From Deltaproteobacteria bacterium UBA2385 (GTDB taxonomy: Bacteria > Myxococcota_A > UBA796 > UBA2385), in the NCBI GenBank assembly GCA_002343455.1, contig DDSR01000437.1:1-15335 (forward strand): a DNA stretch of 15,335 bases, in the 5' to 3' direction. Shown here piece by piece: positions 7,036 through 14,579 of this stretch. The notes under the pieces were generated by a model. The model was not told the DNA's origin. It ran no database searches and worked only from the letters and a program-made list of their open reading frames with translations. The position numbers and the translations under genes were made by a program. Position 1 is the first letter of the stretch; every line of letters begins with the position of its first letter.

Positions 7036-8536
7036 AGAGCCGAGCGGACTGTTCCAGCGGGCCATCGCCGCCTGGCACCTGCGACAGGGCGTCGAGCGGG
7101 TCCCGACCCGACCCGAGGACCGGGTGGGCTTCCTGCGCATGGTGGTCTACGGCGTCGGCGGCTTCGTCAACAACACCCTCGCCGCGGCGATCGGCGGCAT
7201 GCTGATCGTGCTCAACCTGGGGCTGGGCATGGACCCGGCCATGGTCGGGCTGCTGGGGGCCCTGCCTCGCCTGACCGACGCCCTGACCGACCCGCTGATG
7301 GGCTACCTCTCCGATCACACCCGCTCCCGCTGGGGGCGGCGGCGACCGTACATCTTCGGCGGGGCGATCGCCGCCGGGCTGATCTTCATGGTCCTGTGGT
7401 GGCTGCCGCCGGGGCAGAGCCACAGCTTCTACTTCGCCTGGTTCCTGGTCGGGTCGCTGCTCTTCTACCTGGCCTACACGGTCTTCGCGACGCCCTGGGT
7501 GGCCCTCGGCTACGAGCTGACCCCCGACTACAACGAGCGCACCCGGCTGATGGGGACGCAGAACTTCATCAGCCAGCTCGCCTACGTCGTCTCGCCCTGG
7601 TTCCTGTGGTTCATGACCAACGAGGCCTGGTTCCCCGACCAGGTGGTCGGAGCCCGCTGGCTGGCCGTGATCATCGGGCTGGTGGTGATCGTCCTGGGCA
7701 TCCAGCCCGCCCTGCTGCTGCGTGAGCGCTTCGCCGCCCCCACCGGCTCCCCTGCCGCCGAGAAGCCGCTGACCCTGGGGCTGGCCGACAGCCTGCGCGA
7801 CTTCGCCCGGGGCCTGAAGATCACCCTCTCCTCGGGGCCCTTCCTCAAGCTCGGCGCGGCCACCTTCCTGGTCTTCAACGGCTTCATCCTGATCAGCTCG
7901 TTCCAGTTCTACGTCATCATCTACTATGTGTTCGGAGGAGACCAGGCGCTGGGCGCCCGCTGGGCGGGCTACTCCGGGACGGTCGGCGCCGTCTCGACCT
8001 TCGTGGTCATCACCCTCGTCACCTGGCTGGGCACGGTGATCGGCAAGCGCCGGGCCTTCTTCGTGGCGATCGGGCTGTCGATGGTCGGCTACGCCCTGAA
8101 GTGGTTCTGCTACAACCCCGAGGTCCCCTGGCTGCTGCTGGTGCCCGCCCCGCTGATGGCTTTCGGCCTGGGCGGTCTGTTCACCCTGATGGGCTCGATG
8201 ATCGCCGACGTGGTCGACGTCGACGAGCTGGAGACCCACGAGCGCCGCGAGGGCATGTACGGCTCGATCTTCTGGTGGGTGGTCAAGCTGGGCATGGCGG
8301 CGGCGCTGGCCGGCGGCGGCTTCCTGCTCAACGCCACCGGCTTCGACGTGGCCCTGGGGGGCCAGCAGTCCGAGCTCACCATCACCCTGATGCGCATCTT
8401 CGACGCCTTCATCCCGGTCGTCGCCTCGGGCCTGGCGATCTGGGCGGTCTGGGCCTACCCGATCACCGAGGAGTCGGCGGGTCAGGTCCGCGCTGAGCTG
8501 GAGCGCCGCCGCGGCCGCGCTGGAGGACAGCAGTGA
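7025..8536 (+). CDS. GPH family (MelB-like) sugar:cation symporter
   Basis: Encodes 503 residues with about 12 hydrophobic segments, the usual size of glycoside-pentoside-hexuronide:cation symporters in the major facilitator superfamily. The diagnostic stretch is LTDALTDPLMGYLSDHTRS followed by GRRRPYIF (residues about 83-111). D85 and D89 correspond to the cation-site aspartates of MelB helix II, and D97 with GRRRP forms the conserved loop 2-3 motif. A hydrophilic N-terminal tail of about 37 residues precedes the first membrane segment. The start ATG 7025 lies inside the end of the GH17 gene (11-nt overlap), and the gene ends in GTGA, overlapping the phosphorylase start. It probably brings beta-1,3-gluco-oligosaccharides or laminaribiose into the cytoplasm. 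Substrate is inferred from neighbours; coupling to Na+ or H+ cannot be read from the sequence. Confidence 0.9.
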   Translation: MGAEEPSGLFQRAIAAWHLRQGVERVPTRPEDRVGFLRMVVYGVGGFVNNTLAAAIGGMLIVLNLGLGMDPAMVGLLGALPRLTDALTDPLMGYLSDHTRSRWGRRRPYIFGGAIAAGLIFMVLWWLPPGQSHSFYFAWFLVGSLLFYLAYTVFATPWVALGYELTPDYNERTRLMGTQNFISQLAYVVSPWFLWFMTNEAWFPDQVVGARWLAVIIGLVVIVLGIQPALLLRERFAAPTGSPAAEKPLTLGLADSLRDFARGLKITLSSGPFLKLGAATFLVFNGFILISSFQFYVIIYYVFGGDQALGARWAGYSGTVGAVSTFVVITLVTWLGTVIGKRRAFFVAIGLSMVGYALKWFCYNPEVPWLLLVPAPLMAFGLGGLFTLMGSMIADVVDVDELETHERREGMYGSIFWWVVKLGMAAALAGGGFLLNATGFDVALGGQQSELTITLMRIFDAFIPVVASGLAIWAVWAYPITEESAGQVRAELERRRGRAGGQQ

Positions 8537-11500
8537 ACCCGACAGACGCGATTCAGAACGAAGCACCCCCGCTCGGCATCGACGAGCGCTGGACCTGGAT
8601 CGACCAGGTGGAGCGCCTGCCGCCCTTCCTGGTCTCGGTGGTCAGCGATCAGGACCACTGGCTCTTCGCCGCCAGCAACGGGGGCCTGACGGCCGGACGG
8701 GGCACGCCGGACCTGGCCCTGTTCCCCTACCAGACCCAGGACAAGCTGGTGGACACGGCGGCCAGCACCGGCCCGCTGACCCGGGTGCGGGTCCTCCGCG
8801 AGGGCCAGGCCCCGCTGCTCTGGAGACCCTTCGAGCTCGGCCGCCGGGACCGCCCGCGGCGCCTCGCCCGGCGCATCGACGGCACCCAGCTCCGCTTCTC
8901 CGAGACCCTGCCCGAGCTGGGCCTGCTCCTGCGCAGCACCTGGGGCTTCAGCCGGCGCTTCGGCTTCGTGCGCCGCTGCGAGCTGCTCAACCAGGGCCCG
9001 CAGGAGCTGCGCCTCGACCTGCTCGACGGCCTGCAGAACCTGCAGCCCTGCGGGGTCGGCGAGGCCTTCCAGAACCAGTACAGCGTGCTCGTCGACGCCT
9101 ACAAGCGGGTCGAGCGCCTGCCGGGCACCCACCTCCGCCTCGTCTACCTCAGCTCGGTGCCGACCGACCGGGCCGAGCCCAGCGAGAGCCTGCGCTGCAC
9201 GGTGGCCTGGCAGACCGGCCTGCCCGGCGGGACCCACCTCGTCCGCAGCCGGCAGGTGGAGGCCTTCGAGGATGGCCGGCCGCTGCAGGACGAGGACGAG
9301 GCCCGCGGACAGCGCGCCGCCTGCCTGGACCAGGCCACGCTCGTCCTGGGCCCCGGCCAGGGCCACACCTGGTACACGGTGGCCGACGTCGGGCTGAGCA
9401 CCGCGGAGGCCACCGTCCTCGACCGCTATCTGCGCGAGCACGACGCGCCGGCCCGCGCCGCCGAGCTGGAGGCGGAGGTGGAGCGGACCGCCGAGGGCCT
9501 GCAGCGGATGGTCGGCTCGGCGGACGGCCTGCAGTGCTCGCAGGACCGGCTGCGCGAGGCCCGGCATCGCTCCAATGTGACCTTCAACATCATGCGAGGC
9601 GGGATCTTCCTGGACGGAGACCGGGTGCCCACCGACGCCCTCCGCGCGGCCCTCCAGCACTTCGACCGCCCCGTCGCCCAGCGGCACGCCGACTGGCTGG
9701 ACGCGCTGCCAGCGCGCACGCCGACGCAGGCGCTGCAGGCGGAGGCCGAGCGGCGCGGCGACCCCGACCTGGTCCGCCTCGTACGCGAGCTCCTGCCCCT
9801 GACCTTCAGCCGCCGGCACGGCGACCCCAGCCGCCCCTGGAACCGCTTCTCGATCAAGGTCCGCGACCGGCAGGGGCGGCCTCGACTGTCCTACGAGGGC
9901 AACTGGCGGGACATCTTCCAGAACTGGGAGGCGCTGGCCTGCTCCTACCCTTCCTTCACCGAGGGCATGGTCACCCGCTTCCTCAACGCCAGCACCGCCG
10001 ACGGCTACAACCCCTACCGGCTGACCAGCGAGGGCTTCGACTGGGAGACGGAGGACCCCGACCAGCCCTGGTCCAACATCGGCTACTGGGGGGACCACCA
10101 GGTGGTCTACCTGCTGCGGCTGCTGGAGGTCTCCCTCCGTTTCCACCCCGAGCGCCTGACGGCCAGCCTCGACCAGCCCGTGTACGCCTACGCCCGCGTG
10201 CCCTACCGGATCGCCCCCTACCGGGAGATCCTGGAAAACCCGCGCGTCAGCATCCGCTACGATCACCCGGCGGCGGCCGAGATCGCCGCCCGGGTCGAGG
10301 TCATCGGGGCCGACGGCCAGCTCCTGGCCGCGCCCGACGGGGGGGTGCTGCACGTCAGCCTGCTGGAGAAGCTGCTCGCCCCGCTCCTGGCCAAGCTGGC
10401 CAACTTCGTGCCCGGCGGCGGGATCTGGATGAACACCCAGCGGCCGGAGTGGAACGACGCCAACAACGCGCTGGTGGGCTTCGGGGTCTCGGTCGTCACC
10501 CTGGCGGCCTGCCACCGCTATGTGCAGCTCCTGCTGGAGTGGTGGGAGGATCAGCCGGCCGAGCGCCGCTTCGCCCTGAGCGAGGAGCTGGTCGAGCTGC
10601 TGCGCGCCCAGGAGGGGGTCTTCGCCAGCGGGCTGGCCGACCTGGACGAGGAGCAGCGGCAGGCCTGGCTGGATCGCCTGGGCGAGAGCGTCACGATCTA
10701 CCGCGAGGGCCTCTACGCCCGGGGGCTGTCCGGCCGCAAGGCCGAGGTGGCCATGGGCGAGCTGCGGGGCTGGCTGACCGAGGTCCAGCGCGCCCTGGCC
10801 GCCAGCCTGTGGGCCAACCAGCGCAGCGATGGCCTCTTCCACAGCTACAACCTGCTGCGGCTGCGCCCCGAGGGCGGGGTCGGCCTGGAGCGCCTGCCCG
10901 AGATGCTGGAGGGGCAGGTCGCGCTGCTCTCCGCCGGCCTGCTGAGCTCCCGGCAGGCCCTGGACCTCGCCCAGGCCCTGCGCGCCAGCGCCCTCTACCG
11001 CGAGGATCAGGACAGCTACCTGCTCTACCCCGACCGGGACCTGCCCCGCTTCCTGGAGAAGAACCTCATCCCCGCCGAGGACGCCGCGCGCCTGCCGCTG
11101 CTGCGCCGGCTGGCTGCGGACGACAGGCGCGAGCGCGGGGAGCCGATCGTACAATTGGACGCCGAGGGCGCGCTGCGCTTCGGCGGACACCTCCGCAACG
11201 GTGCCGAGCTGGCTGAGGCCCTGGCGGCGCTGCCGGAGGACTGGCAGGAGCAGGTCCGCGCTGAGGGGCCGGCCCTGGTCGCCCTCTTCGAGCGCATCTT
11301 CGACCACCACCGCTTCACCGGCCGCTCGGGCACCTTCTTCGCTTACGAGGGCCTGGGCAGCATCTACTGGCATATGGTCAGCAAGCTGGTCCTGGCCCTG
11401 CAGGAGCACGCCCTGCGGGCCGCGGAGCTGCCCGACCCGGCGGACCCGGGGCTCGCCCAGGAGCTGGGAGAGGCCTTCCACGCCGCCCAGGCCGGCCTTG

Positions 11501-11982
11501 GCCTGCACAAGCGCCCCGCCCACTACGGCGCCTTCCCGACCGACGCCTACTCCCACACCCCCCGCCACGCCGGCGCCCAGCAGCCGGGCATGACCGGCCA
11601 GGTCAAGGAGGACATCCTGGCGCGCTGGGGCGAGCTGGGGGTGAGGGTGCGGCAGGGCTGCCTGGGCTTCCGCCCGCGCCTGCTGGGGGCAGAGGAGCTG
11701 CTGACCGCGCCGCGCCGCTGGACCTGGGTCCCGGTGCAGGGCGCGCCGCGGACCGAGGAGCTGCCAGCGGGCTCGCTGGGGTTCACCGTCTGCCAGGTGC
11801 CGGTGATCTACCGGATCGGCGCGCAGCCCCGACTGCGCATCCAGCGGGCCGAGGGGCCCGAGCTGCAGCTCGAGGGCACCGAGCTGCCCGCGTCGCTCAG
11901 TGAAGAGCTCTTCCGCCGCTCCGGGCGGGTCCAGCGGATCGAGGTCGAGCTTCCACCGAGCTGGCTCTGGCGTCGGAGCTGA
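8533..11982 (+). CDS. GH94-related phosphorylase, probably beta-1,3-oligoglucan phosphorylase (GH149/GH161 type)
   Basis: Encodes 1149 residues without signal peptide, so cytoplasmic. The start GTG 8533 overlaps the transporter stop and follows GGAGG at 8522-8526. An N-terminal beta-sandwich (about 1-330; WLFAASNGGL, FPYQTQDKL) is followed by a helical linker and an (alpha/alpha)6 barrel (about 400-1050). PEWNDANNALVG carries D642, matching the WND general-acid aspartate of cellobiose phosphorylases. SNIGYWGDHQVVYLLRLLE and a late SHTPRHAGAQQPGMTGQVKE segment fit inverting phosphorylases. At over 1100 residues it is much longer than classical GH94 enzymes (about 800) and matches GH149 and GH161, both beta-1,3-glucan phosphorylase families; I cannot separate the two by eye. 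Expected reaction: beta-1,3-oligoglucan plus phosphate gives glucose-1-phosphate and a shortened chain. Last gene of the operon. Confidence 0.83.
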   Translation: MNPTDAIQNEAPPLGIDERWTWIDQVERLPPFLVSVVSDQDHWLFAASNGGLTAGRGTPDLALFPYQTQDKLVDTAASTGPLTRVRVLREGQAPLLWRPFELGRRDRPRRLARRIDGTQLRFSETLPELGLLLRSTWGFSRRFGFVRRCELLNQGPQELRLDLLDGLQNLQPCGVGEAFQNQYSVLVDAYKRVERLPGTHLRLVYLSSVPTDRAEPSESLRCTVAWQTGLPGGTHLVRSRQVEAFEDGRPLQDEDEARGQRAACLDQATLVLGPGQGHTWYTVADVGLSTAEATVLDRYLREHDAPARAAELEAEVERTAEGLQRMVGSADGLQCSQDRLREARHRSNVTFNIMRGGIFLDGDRVPTDALRAALQHFDRPVAQRHADWLDALPARTPTQALQAEAERRGDPDLVRLVRELLPLTFSRRHGDPSRPWNRFSIKVRDRQGRPRLSYEGNWRDIFQNWEALACSYPSFTEGMVTRFLNASTADGYNPYRLTSEGFDWETEDPDQPWSNIGYWGDHQVVYLLRLLEVSLRFHPERLTASLDQPVYAYARVPYRIAPYREILENPRVSIRYDHPAAAEIAARVEVIGADGQLLAAPDGGVLHVSLLEKLLAPLLAKLANFVPGGGIWMNTQRPEWNDANNALVGFGVSVVTLAACHRYVQLLLEWWEDQPAERRFALSEELVELLRAQEGVFASGLADLDEEQRQAWLDRLGESVTIYREGLYARGLSGRKAEVAMGELRGWLTEVQRALAASLWANQRSDGLFHSYNLLRLRPEGGVGLERLPEMLEGQVALLSAGLLSSRQALDLAQALRASALYREDQDSYLLYPDRDLPRFLEKNLIPAEDAARLPLLRRLAADDRRERGEPIVQLDAEGALRFGGHLRNGAELAEALAALPEDWQEQVRAEGPALVALFERIFDHHRFTGRSGTFFAYEGLGSIYWHMVSKLVLALQEHALRAAELPDPADPGLAQELGEAFHAAQAGLGLHKRPAHYGAFPTDAYSHTPRHAGAQQPGMTGQVKEDILARWGELGVRVRQGCLGFRPRLLGAEELLTAPRRWTWVPVQGAPRTEELPAGSLGFTVCQVPVIYRIGAQPRLRIQRAEGPELQLEGTELPASLSEELFRRSGRVQRIEVELPPSWLWRRS

Positions 11983-12033
11983 GGGGCGAGGGCCCAGCAT
12001 CGGGGACCGCACCCGCGACGACCGATCGCCGTG

Positions 12034-12039
12034 TATAAT
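12034..12039 (+). promoter_or_regulatory. Perfect TATAAT -10 box with a very short leader
   Basis: TATAAT stands out in very GC-rich sequence in the 74-nt gap between the phosphorylase and the next lipoprotein gene. No good TTGACA-like -35 appears 16-18 nt upstream. Transcription would start near 12046, and the Shine-Dalgarno GGAGG (12047-12051) follows at once, with ATG at 12057. The leader would be about 10 nt. A TAA at 12036-12038, inside the box, is in frame with the gene and closes the reading frame upstream. Confidence 0.6.
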
Positions 12040-12056
12040 ACGAGGCGGAGGTCCCG

Positions 12057-13529
12057 ATGTTGAACACGTTCCTGACCCTGGCCCTCGTCGCGTGCGGCGA
12101 GCCAGACGCGACGAGCGCAGACGATTCGACTGATGGCGGCTCGGGCACCGACGGCGGCTCGGGCACCGACGGCGGCTCGGGAACCGACGGCGGCTCGGGC
12201 ACCGACGGCGGCTCGGGCACCGACGGCGGCTCGGGCACCGACGGCGGCTCGGGCACCGACGGCGGCACAGCCGAGGAGTCACCGACCACGCGGCCGGTGC
12301 GGGCCTACATCACCGGCGACGCCCATGAGGAGGTGATCGAGTTCAGCCGCGACGTCGGAGAGACGCTCACCACGCGTCTGGTCGGCGTCTACCGCTCAGC
12401 CAGCGGCGATGGCGGCGAGGTCGACGTGCTCTGGGATGTCGACGAGGACGTCGTGCTCGTCTTGCAGAACTACGACAGCGTCCGCTGGCAGGTGAGCGAG
12501 ACCTACCCAGGCCGGATCGTCGAGGTGGTCACCGACTGCGACTGGTCCGTGCTCGAGGTGAACGTCCCCAAGGGCGTGCCCACGCGCTGCGGGTCAGACA
12601 ACGCCTACATCCGCAGCGTCGAGGCCTGGGTCTCGCCCAACCGCACATTGCTCGAGGGCTGGCTGGAGGACCAGGAGCTGCCGCCGTTGGCCTCGATCCA
12701 CTACACCTATGCCCCTCTGACCTGGGCCCTTCGCGAAGCGGACGAACACACCGACAACCCCGCCGTTCCCGACTGCGACGCGCCCGCCGACCCGGTCGCC
12801 TTCGAGCCTGCCGACACGTCATGGGTCGACTCCACCTGCCCCGATCTGGCCGACGACTCCTGGGTCTGTGCCAGCCTCTCGCTGGACTCCGTCATCTTGA
12901 TCGGCGTGGACTCCGGCGCGCAGTGCGTGGTGCGAGACAGCCCCGTCTCCACCTACCCCAGCGTGACGGGGGCCAACATCGCCTGGCTCGGAACGTCGCT
13001 GTACGCGCTGGGACCCTACGGCTCCATCACCGAGATCCCCTTCCTGGACTCGGCCTACCGCTACAGCTTCGCGTTCAGCGATGGCGTCGTCGCCGATGGC
13101 GACCGGCTGTTGGCGCGCTTCAACAGCGATTACAGCTCAGGGTCCATCTTCGACGACAGCCTGCTTCACCGCTTCACCTCGTTCGAGCAGGCGCAGTGCG
13201 AGGCGGCGGGGAGCACAGAAGCGCTCCCGATCCTGTGGTCGACCAGCTCCTTCACGGTCGACGAGGAGCGATTCATCAGCGCGTGGCACTCCGCGGACTC
13301 CGTCGATGTGGTCGCGCGCGGCGCGATCGGGGCCACCGAGGAGATCATCCTCGGTGGCTGGGAGGACTACATCTACGGCATGTCGGTCGTCGACGGCGAC
13401 CTGCTGGTCATGTGGGGGAGCTGGCCGAGCGATCTGGTCCGCCACGACCTCAGCACGGGCGAGGCCCTGGTCGTCCATCGGCTCGACGCGACCAGCTCCG
13501 GCCTGGCCTGCGCCCCGATGGGAGGCTGA
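12057..13529 (+). CDS. Lipoprotein with Gly/Ser/Thr/Asp repeat spacer; function unknown
   Basis: Encodes 490 residues. The start ATG 12057 is fixed by an in-frame TAA at 12036 and a good GGAGG at 12047-12051. The signal is MLNTFLTLALVA-Cys13, a good lipobox but very short and without Lys or Arg. Residues 26-67 are seven DGGSGT repeats forming a surface tether. The following part (about 75-225) includes VVLVLQNYDSVRWQVSE, a pattern I associate with uncharacterised extracellular proteins of Myxococcota. The C-terminal part (about 265-490) has repeated short strands such as ANIAWLGTSLYALG, SFAFSDGVVADGDRLLA and GMSVVDGDLLVMW, which suggests a beta-propeller-like fold. Several Cys could form disulphides. 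Codon use is slightly less GC-biased than in the upstream operon. It has its own promoter-like sequence, so a role in glucan use is not implied. Confidence 0.78.
   Translation: MLNTFLTLALVACGEPDATSADDSTDGGSGTDGGSGTDGGSGTDGGSGTDGGSGTDGGSGTDGGSGTDGGTAEESPTTRPVRAYITGDAHEEVIEFSRDVGETLTTRLVGVYRSASGDGGEVDVLWDVDEDVVLVLQNYDSVRWQVSETYPGRIVEVVTDCDWSVLEVNVPKGVPTRCGSDNAYIRSVEAWVSPNRTLLEGWLEDQELPPLASIHYTYAPLTWALREADEHTDNPAVPDCDAPADPVAFEPADTSWVDSTCPDLADDSWVCASLSLDSVILIGVDSGAQCVVRDSPVSTYPSVTGANIAWLGTSLYALGPYGSITEIPFLDSAYRYSFAFSDGVVADGDRLLARFNSDYSSGSIFDDSLLHRFTSFEQAQCEAAGSTEALPILWSTSSFTVDEERFISAWHSADSVDVVARGAIGATEEIILGGWEDYIYGMSVVDGDLLVMWGSWPSDLVRHDLSTGEALVVHRLDATSSGLACAPMGG
12132..12257 (+). repeat. Seven 18-bp coding repeats (DGGSGT)
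   Basis: Seven near-identical 18-bp units of the form gacggcggctcgggcacc start at codon 26. They differ only by a T in the first unit (gat) and an A in the third (gaacc). A truncated eighth unit (gacggcggc) follows. The near identity points to recent expansion, and copy number may vary between strains. The change would always be in frame and would lengthen or shorten the tether. Confidence 0.92.
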
Positions 13530-13550
13530 CCTCGCCAGGGAAGGGGGACC

Positions 13551-13603
13551 GCCGCGGCATGGTGGGGCGATGCCGGGGTGTCGTTCCTCATGCCCGGCGC
13601 GGC
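13551..13603. terminator. Possible hairpin after the 490-residue lipoprotein gene
   Basis: Starting 22 nt after the stop codon, gccgcggcatg (13551-13561) can pair with catgcccggcgcggc (13589-13603) as two blocks (GCCGCG and GCATG) with a four-base bulge. The loop is 27 nt. No T-run follows, so it does not look like a canonical intrinsic terminator. It may simply be GC-rich coincidence. Confidence 0.25.
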
Positions 13604-13679
13604 AGCGATGGGCGCACCGGCGGTGGGCGGAGGGGGGTGCGCGCGTGGCGAGTCGCTCCGTCGCCGGCGCTGACAGGGC

Positions 13680-13859
13680 GGAGAGGGGGCGAATGAGAGT
13701 GTCGAGCAGCGGAGAGCCACCGAATGAGAGTCGAGGGGCAGGTCTCGGCCTCGATCCCGCCGATCCTGACCCTTTGGGGCTGTTCTGACCCGCAAAACGG
13801 GCCGCCCACTCTCACTCGCACCCTCTCCGCGTCCATGGACTCTCATTCAGGTCGTCTCC
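13680..13859. repeat. Inverted array of four 21-bp motifs (GGAGAG-N5-GAATGAGAGT)
   Basis: Copies 1 and 2 lie on the + strand (13680-13700 and 13711-13731). Copies 3 and 4 lie on the - strand (13808-13828 and 13839-13859). Within each pair the spacer is exactly 10 bp, giving a 31-bp period, about three helical turns; the pairs face each other across 76 bp. Copies 1 and 2 have GGAGAG and GAATGAGAGT. Copy 3 has GAGTGAGAGT (one change) and copy 4 has GGAGAC (one change). The N5 and N10 spacers are not conserved, so this is a set of constrained sites rather than a simple duplicated block. It could be a protein-binding array or paired ends of a small mobile element. Confidence 0.8.
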
Positions 13860-13887
13860 GACCGGCTGGAGGGGGGCAGTGGTCTGT

Positions 13888-13903
13888 CAATACCTGACGC
13901 CGG
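13888..13903 (+). repeat. Left copy of 16-bp direct repeat
   Basis: CAATACCTGACGCCGG is identical to 14514-14529, 626 bp away, in the same orientation. This copy also sits in a short palindrome, GTCA-N5-TGAC at 13886-13898; the right copy does not preserve the leading GT. Confidence 0.8.
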
Positions 13904-14049
13904 CTTGGCCTGCTTCGTGTGGAGCCGATGGGCGGCGGTCTTGGCGGCGAGCGCCGCTGCGGCCGTCCGTGAGAACCTGTCCCCTCCCACCCCAACCCTC
14001 CACCCGGTCGCCTGCCGGTCCCGCACACCGTCACCTGCTCCCGCGCCCG

Positions 14050-14415
14050 CCCACCGGCAGCGACCGCGGGGTGGCCGGCGTAAGGTGCCGGCTGCCAGGC
14101 ATAGGCCAGGCCCCGCTGCATGGGGTCCCCGCTCAGGCTGCGGATCGCGCCGAAGCGCGCCAGCAGCCGGCCCTGGTCGTCATGCAGCAGCAGGGTCCAC
14201 CGCTGCGTGCCGCTGCACGCGGAGCCGCCGAGGCAGCGCTGTACGGTCGCCGGTCGCCCGGCATGTTCGTAGGTGATCTCGGTCCAGTCGGCGCCCTCCA
14301 GCGTTGAAGGCTCGGAAGAGCCGACGAGGGACCCGCCCAGGTTCGCCGTCGAAGAGACCGCAGCCGCAAGACCCGGCGCGAGGAGGGAGGTGGCGTGGCA
14401 CGGAAGCAGTCCATG
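14050..14415 (-). pseudogene. Possible degenerate coding remnant, minus strand
   Basis: One minus-strand frame here shows protein-like sequence with G/C-ending codons in its middle: GADWTEITYEHAGRPATVQ, RWTLLLHDDQGRLLARFGAI and GLAYAWQPAPYAG (about 14297-14074). A possible signal-like stretch (LLAPGLAAAVSSTANL) lies ahead of it at about 14385-14340. Beyond about 14070 the frame turns into Arg/Pro/Gly-rich noise, and no well-placed start codon with a Shine-Dalgarno is evident upstream. The GRPA and DDQGRLLA segments loosely resemble YD/RHS-type repeats (YD-x-x-GRL), but this is weak. I read it as the remains of a secreted protein gene, possibly truncated or frameshifted. It lies between the two copies of the 16-bp direct repeat. 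Confidence 0.4.
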
Positions 14416-14579
14416 TCGTCGGCGACATCGAGGGACGACCTGGCCGTCGTGTGCGGCCTGGGGCGGAAGAGGGGGCTGCCTGTAAATGGCTGGTCCGAGG
14501 AAATGGCAAAAGGCAATACCTGACGCCGGAGCCACCCCGCGATGTCGAGGAGATTGGATCGTCTTGTATCAGCGACTGA
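14416..14579. other. Intergenic, no gene seen
   Basis: No supported gene. The stretch holds the right copy of the 16-bp direct repeat (14514-14529). It also has a short perfect inverted repeat, ATCAG-CGA-CTGAT (14568-14580), just after and touching the stop of the next minus-strand gene. The latter could be a weak stem at the end of that transcript, but no T-run follows. Confidence 0.5.
14514..14529 (+). repeat. Right copy of 16-bp direct repeat
   Basis: CAATACCTGACGCCGG, identical to 13888-13903 and in the same orientation. The flanking bases differ between the copies on both sides, so the identity is confined to these 16 bases. Confidence 0.8.

Larger units (their letters stand above)
13604..14049. 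other. Non-coding stretch with a motif array
   Basis: No reading frame here has convincing coding character on either strand. The open frames seen are GC-driven and give Arg/Pro/Ser-rich products. The stretch contains the four-copy inverted motif array at 13680-13859 and the left copy of a 16-bp direct repeat at 13888-13903. A small CCCG-CAAAA-CGGG hairpin lies at 13789-13801. Confidence 0.6.

Noticed and set aside
12132..12257. Repeat array as a regulatory or CRISPR repeat
   Set aside because: The 18-bp units are contiguous, without spacers, and in frame inside a lipoprotein gene, so they are coding tether repeats.
8482..12282. 1266-residue minus-strand open frame opposite the phosphorylase
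   Set aside because: It runs antisense through a recognisable phosphorylase and across its downstream promoter and repeat region. The low-complexity Arg/Pro/Ser and Gln/Leu/Ala content is typical of antisense GC bias.
13789..13801. CCCG-CAAAA-CGGG as an intrinsic terminator
   Set aside because: The stem is only four pairs and no T-run follows on either strand.
13137..13846. Several open frames on both strands past the end of the 490-residue lipoprotein
   Set aside because: Their products are Arg/Pro/Ser-rich with no start context, and they overlap the real gene or the motif array.
13680..13859. CRISPR array
   Set aside because: Only four split motifs, in two opposite orientations, with 10-bp spacers. 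A CRISPR has one orientation, intact repeats of about 28-37 bp and spacers over 25 bp.
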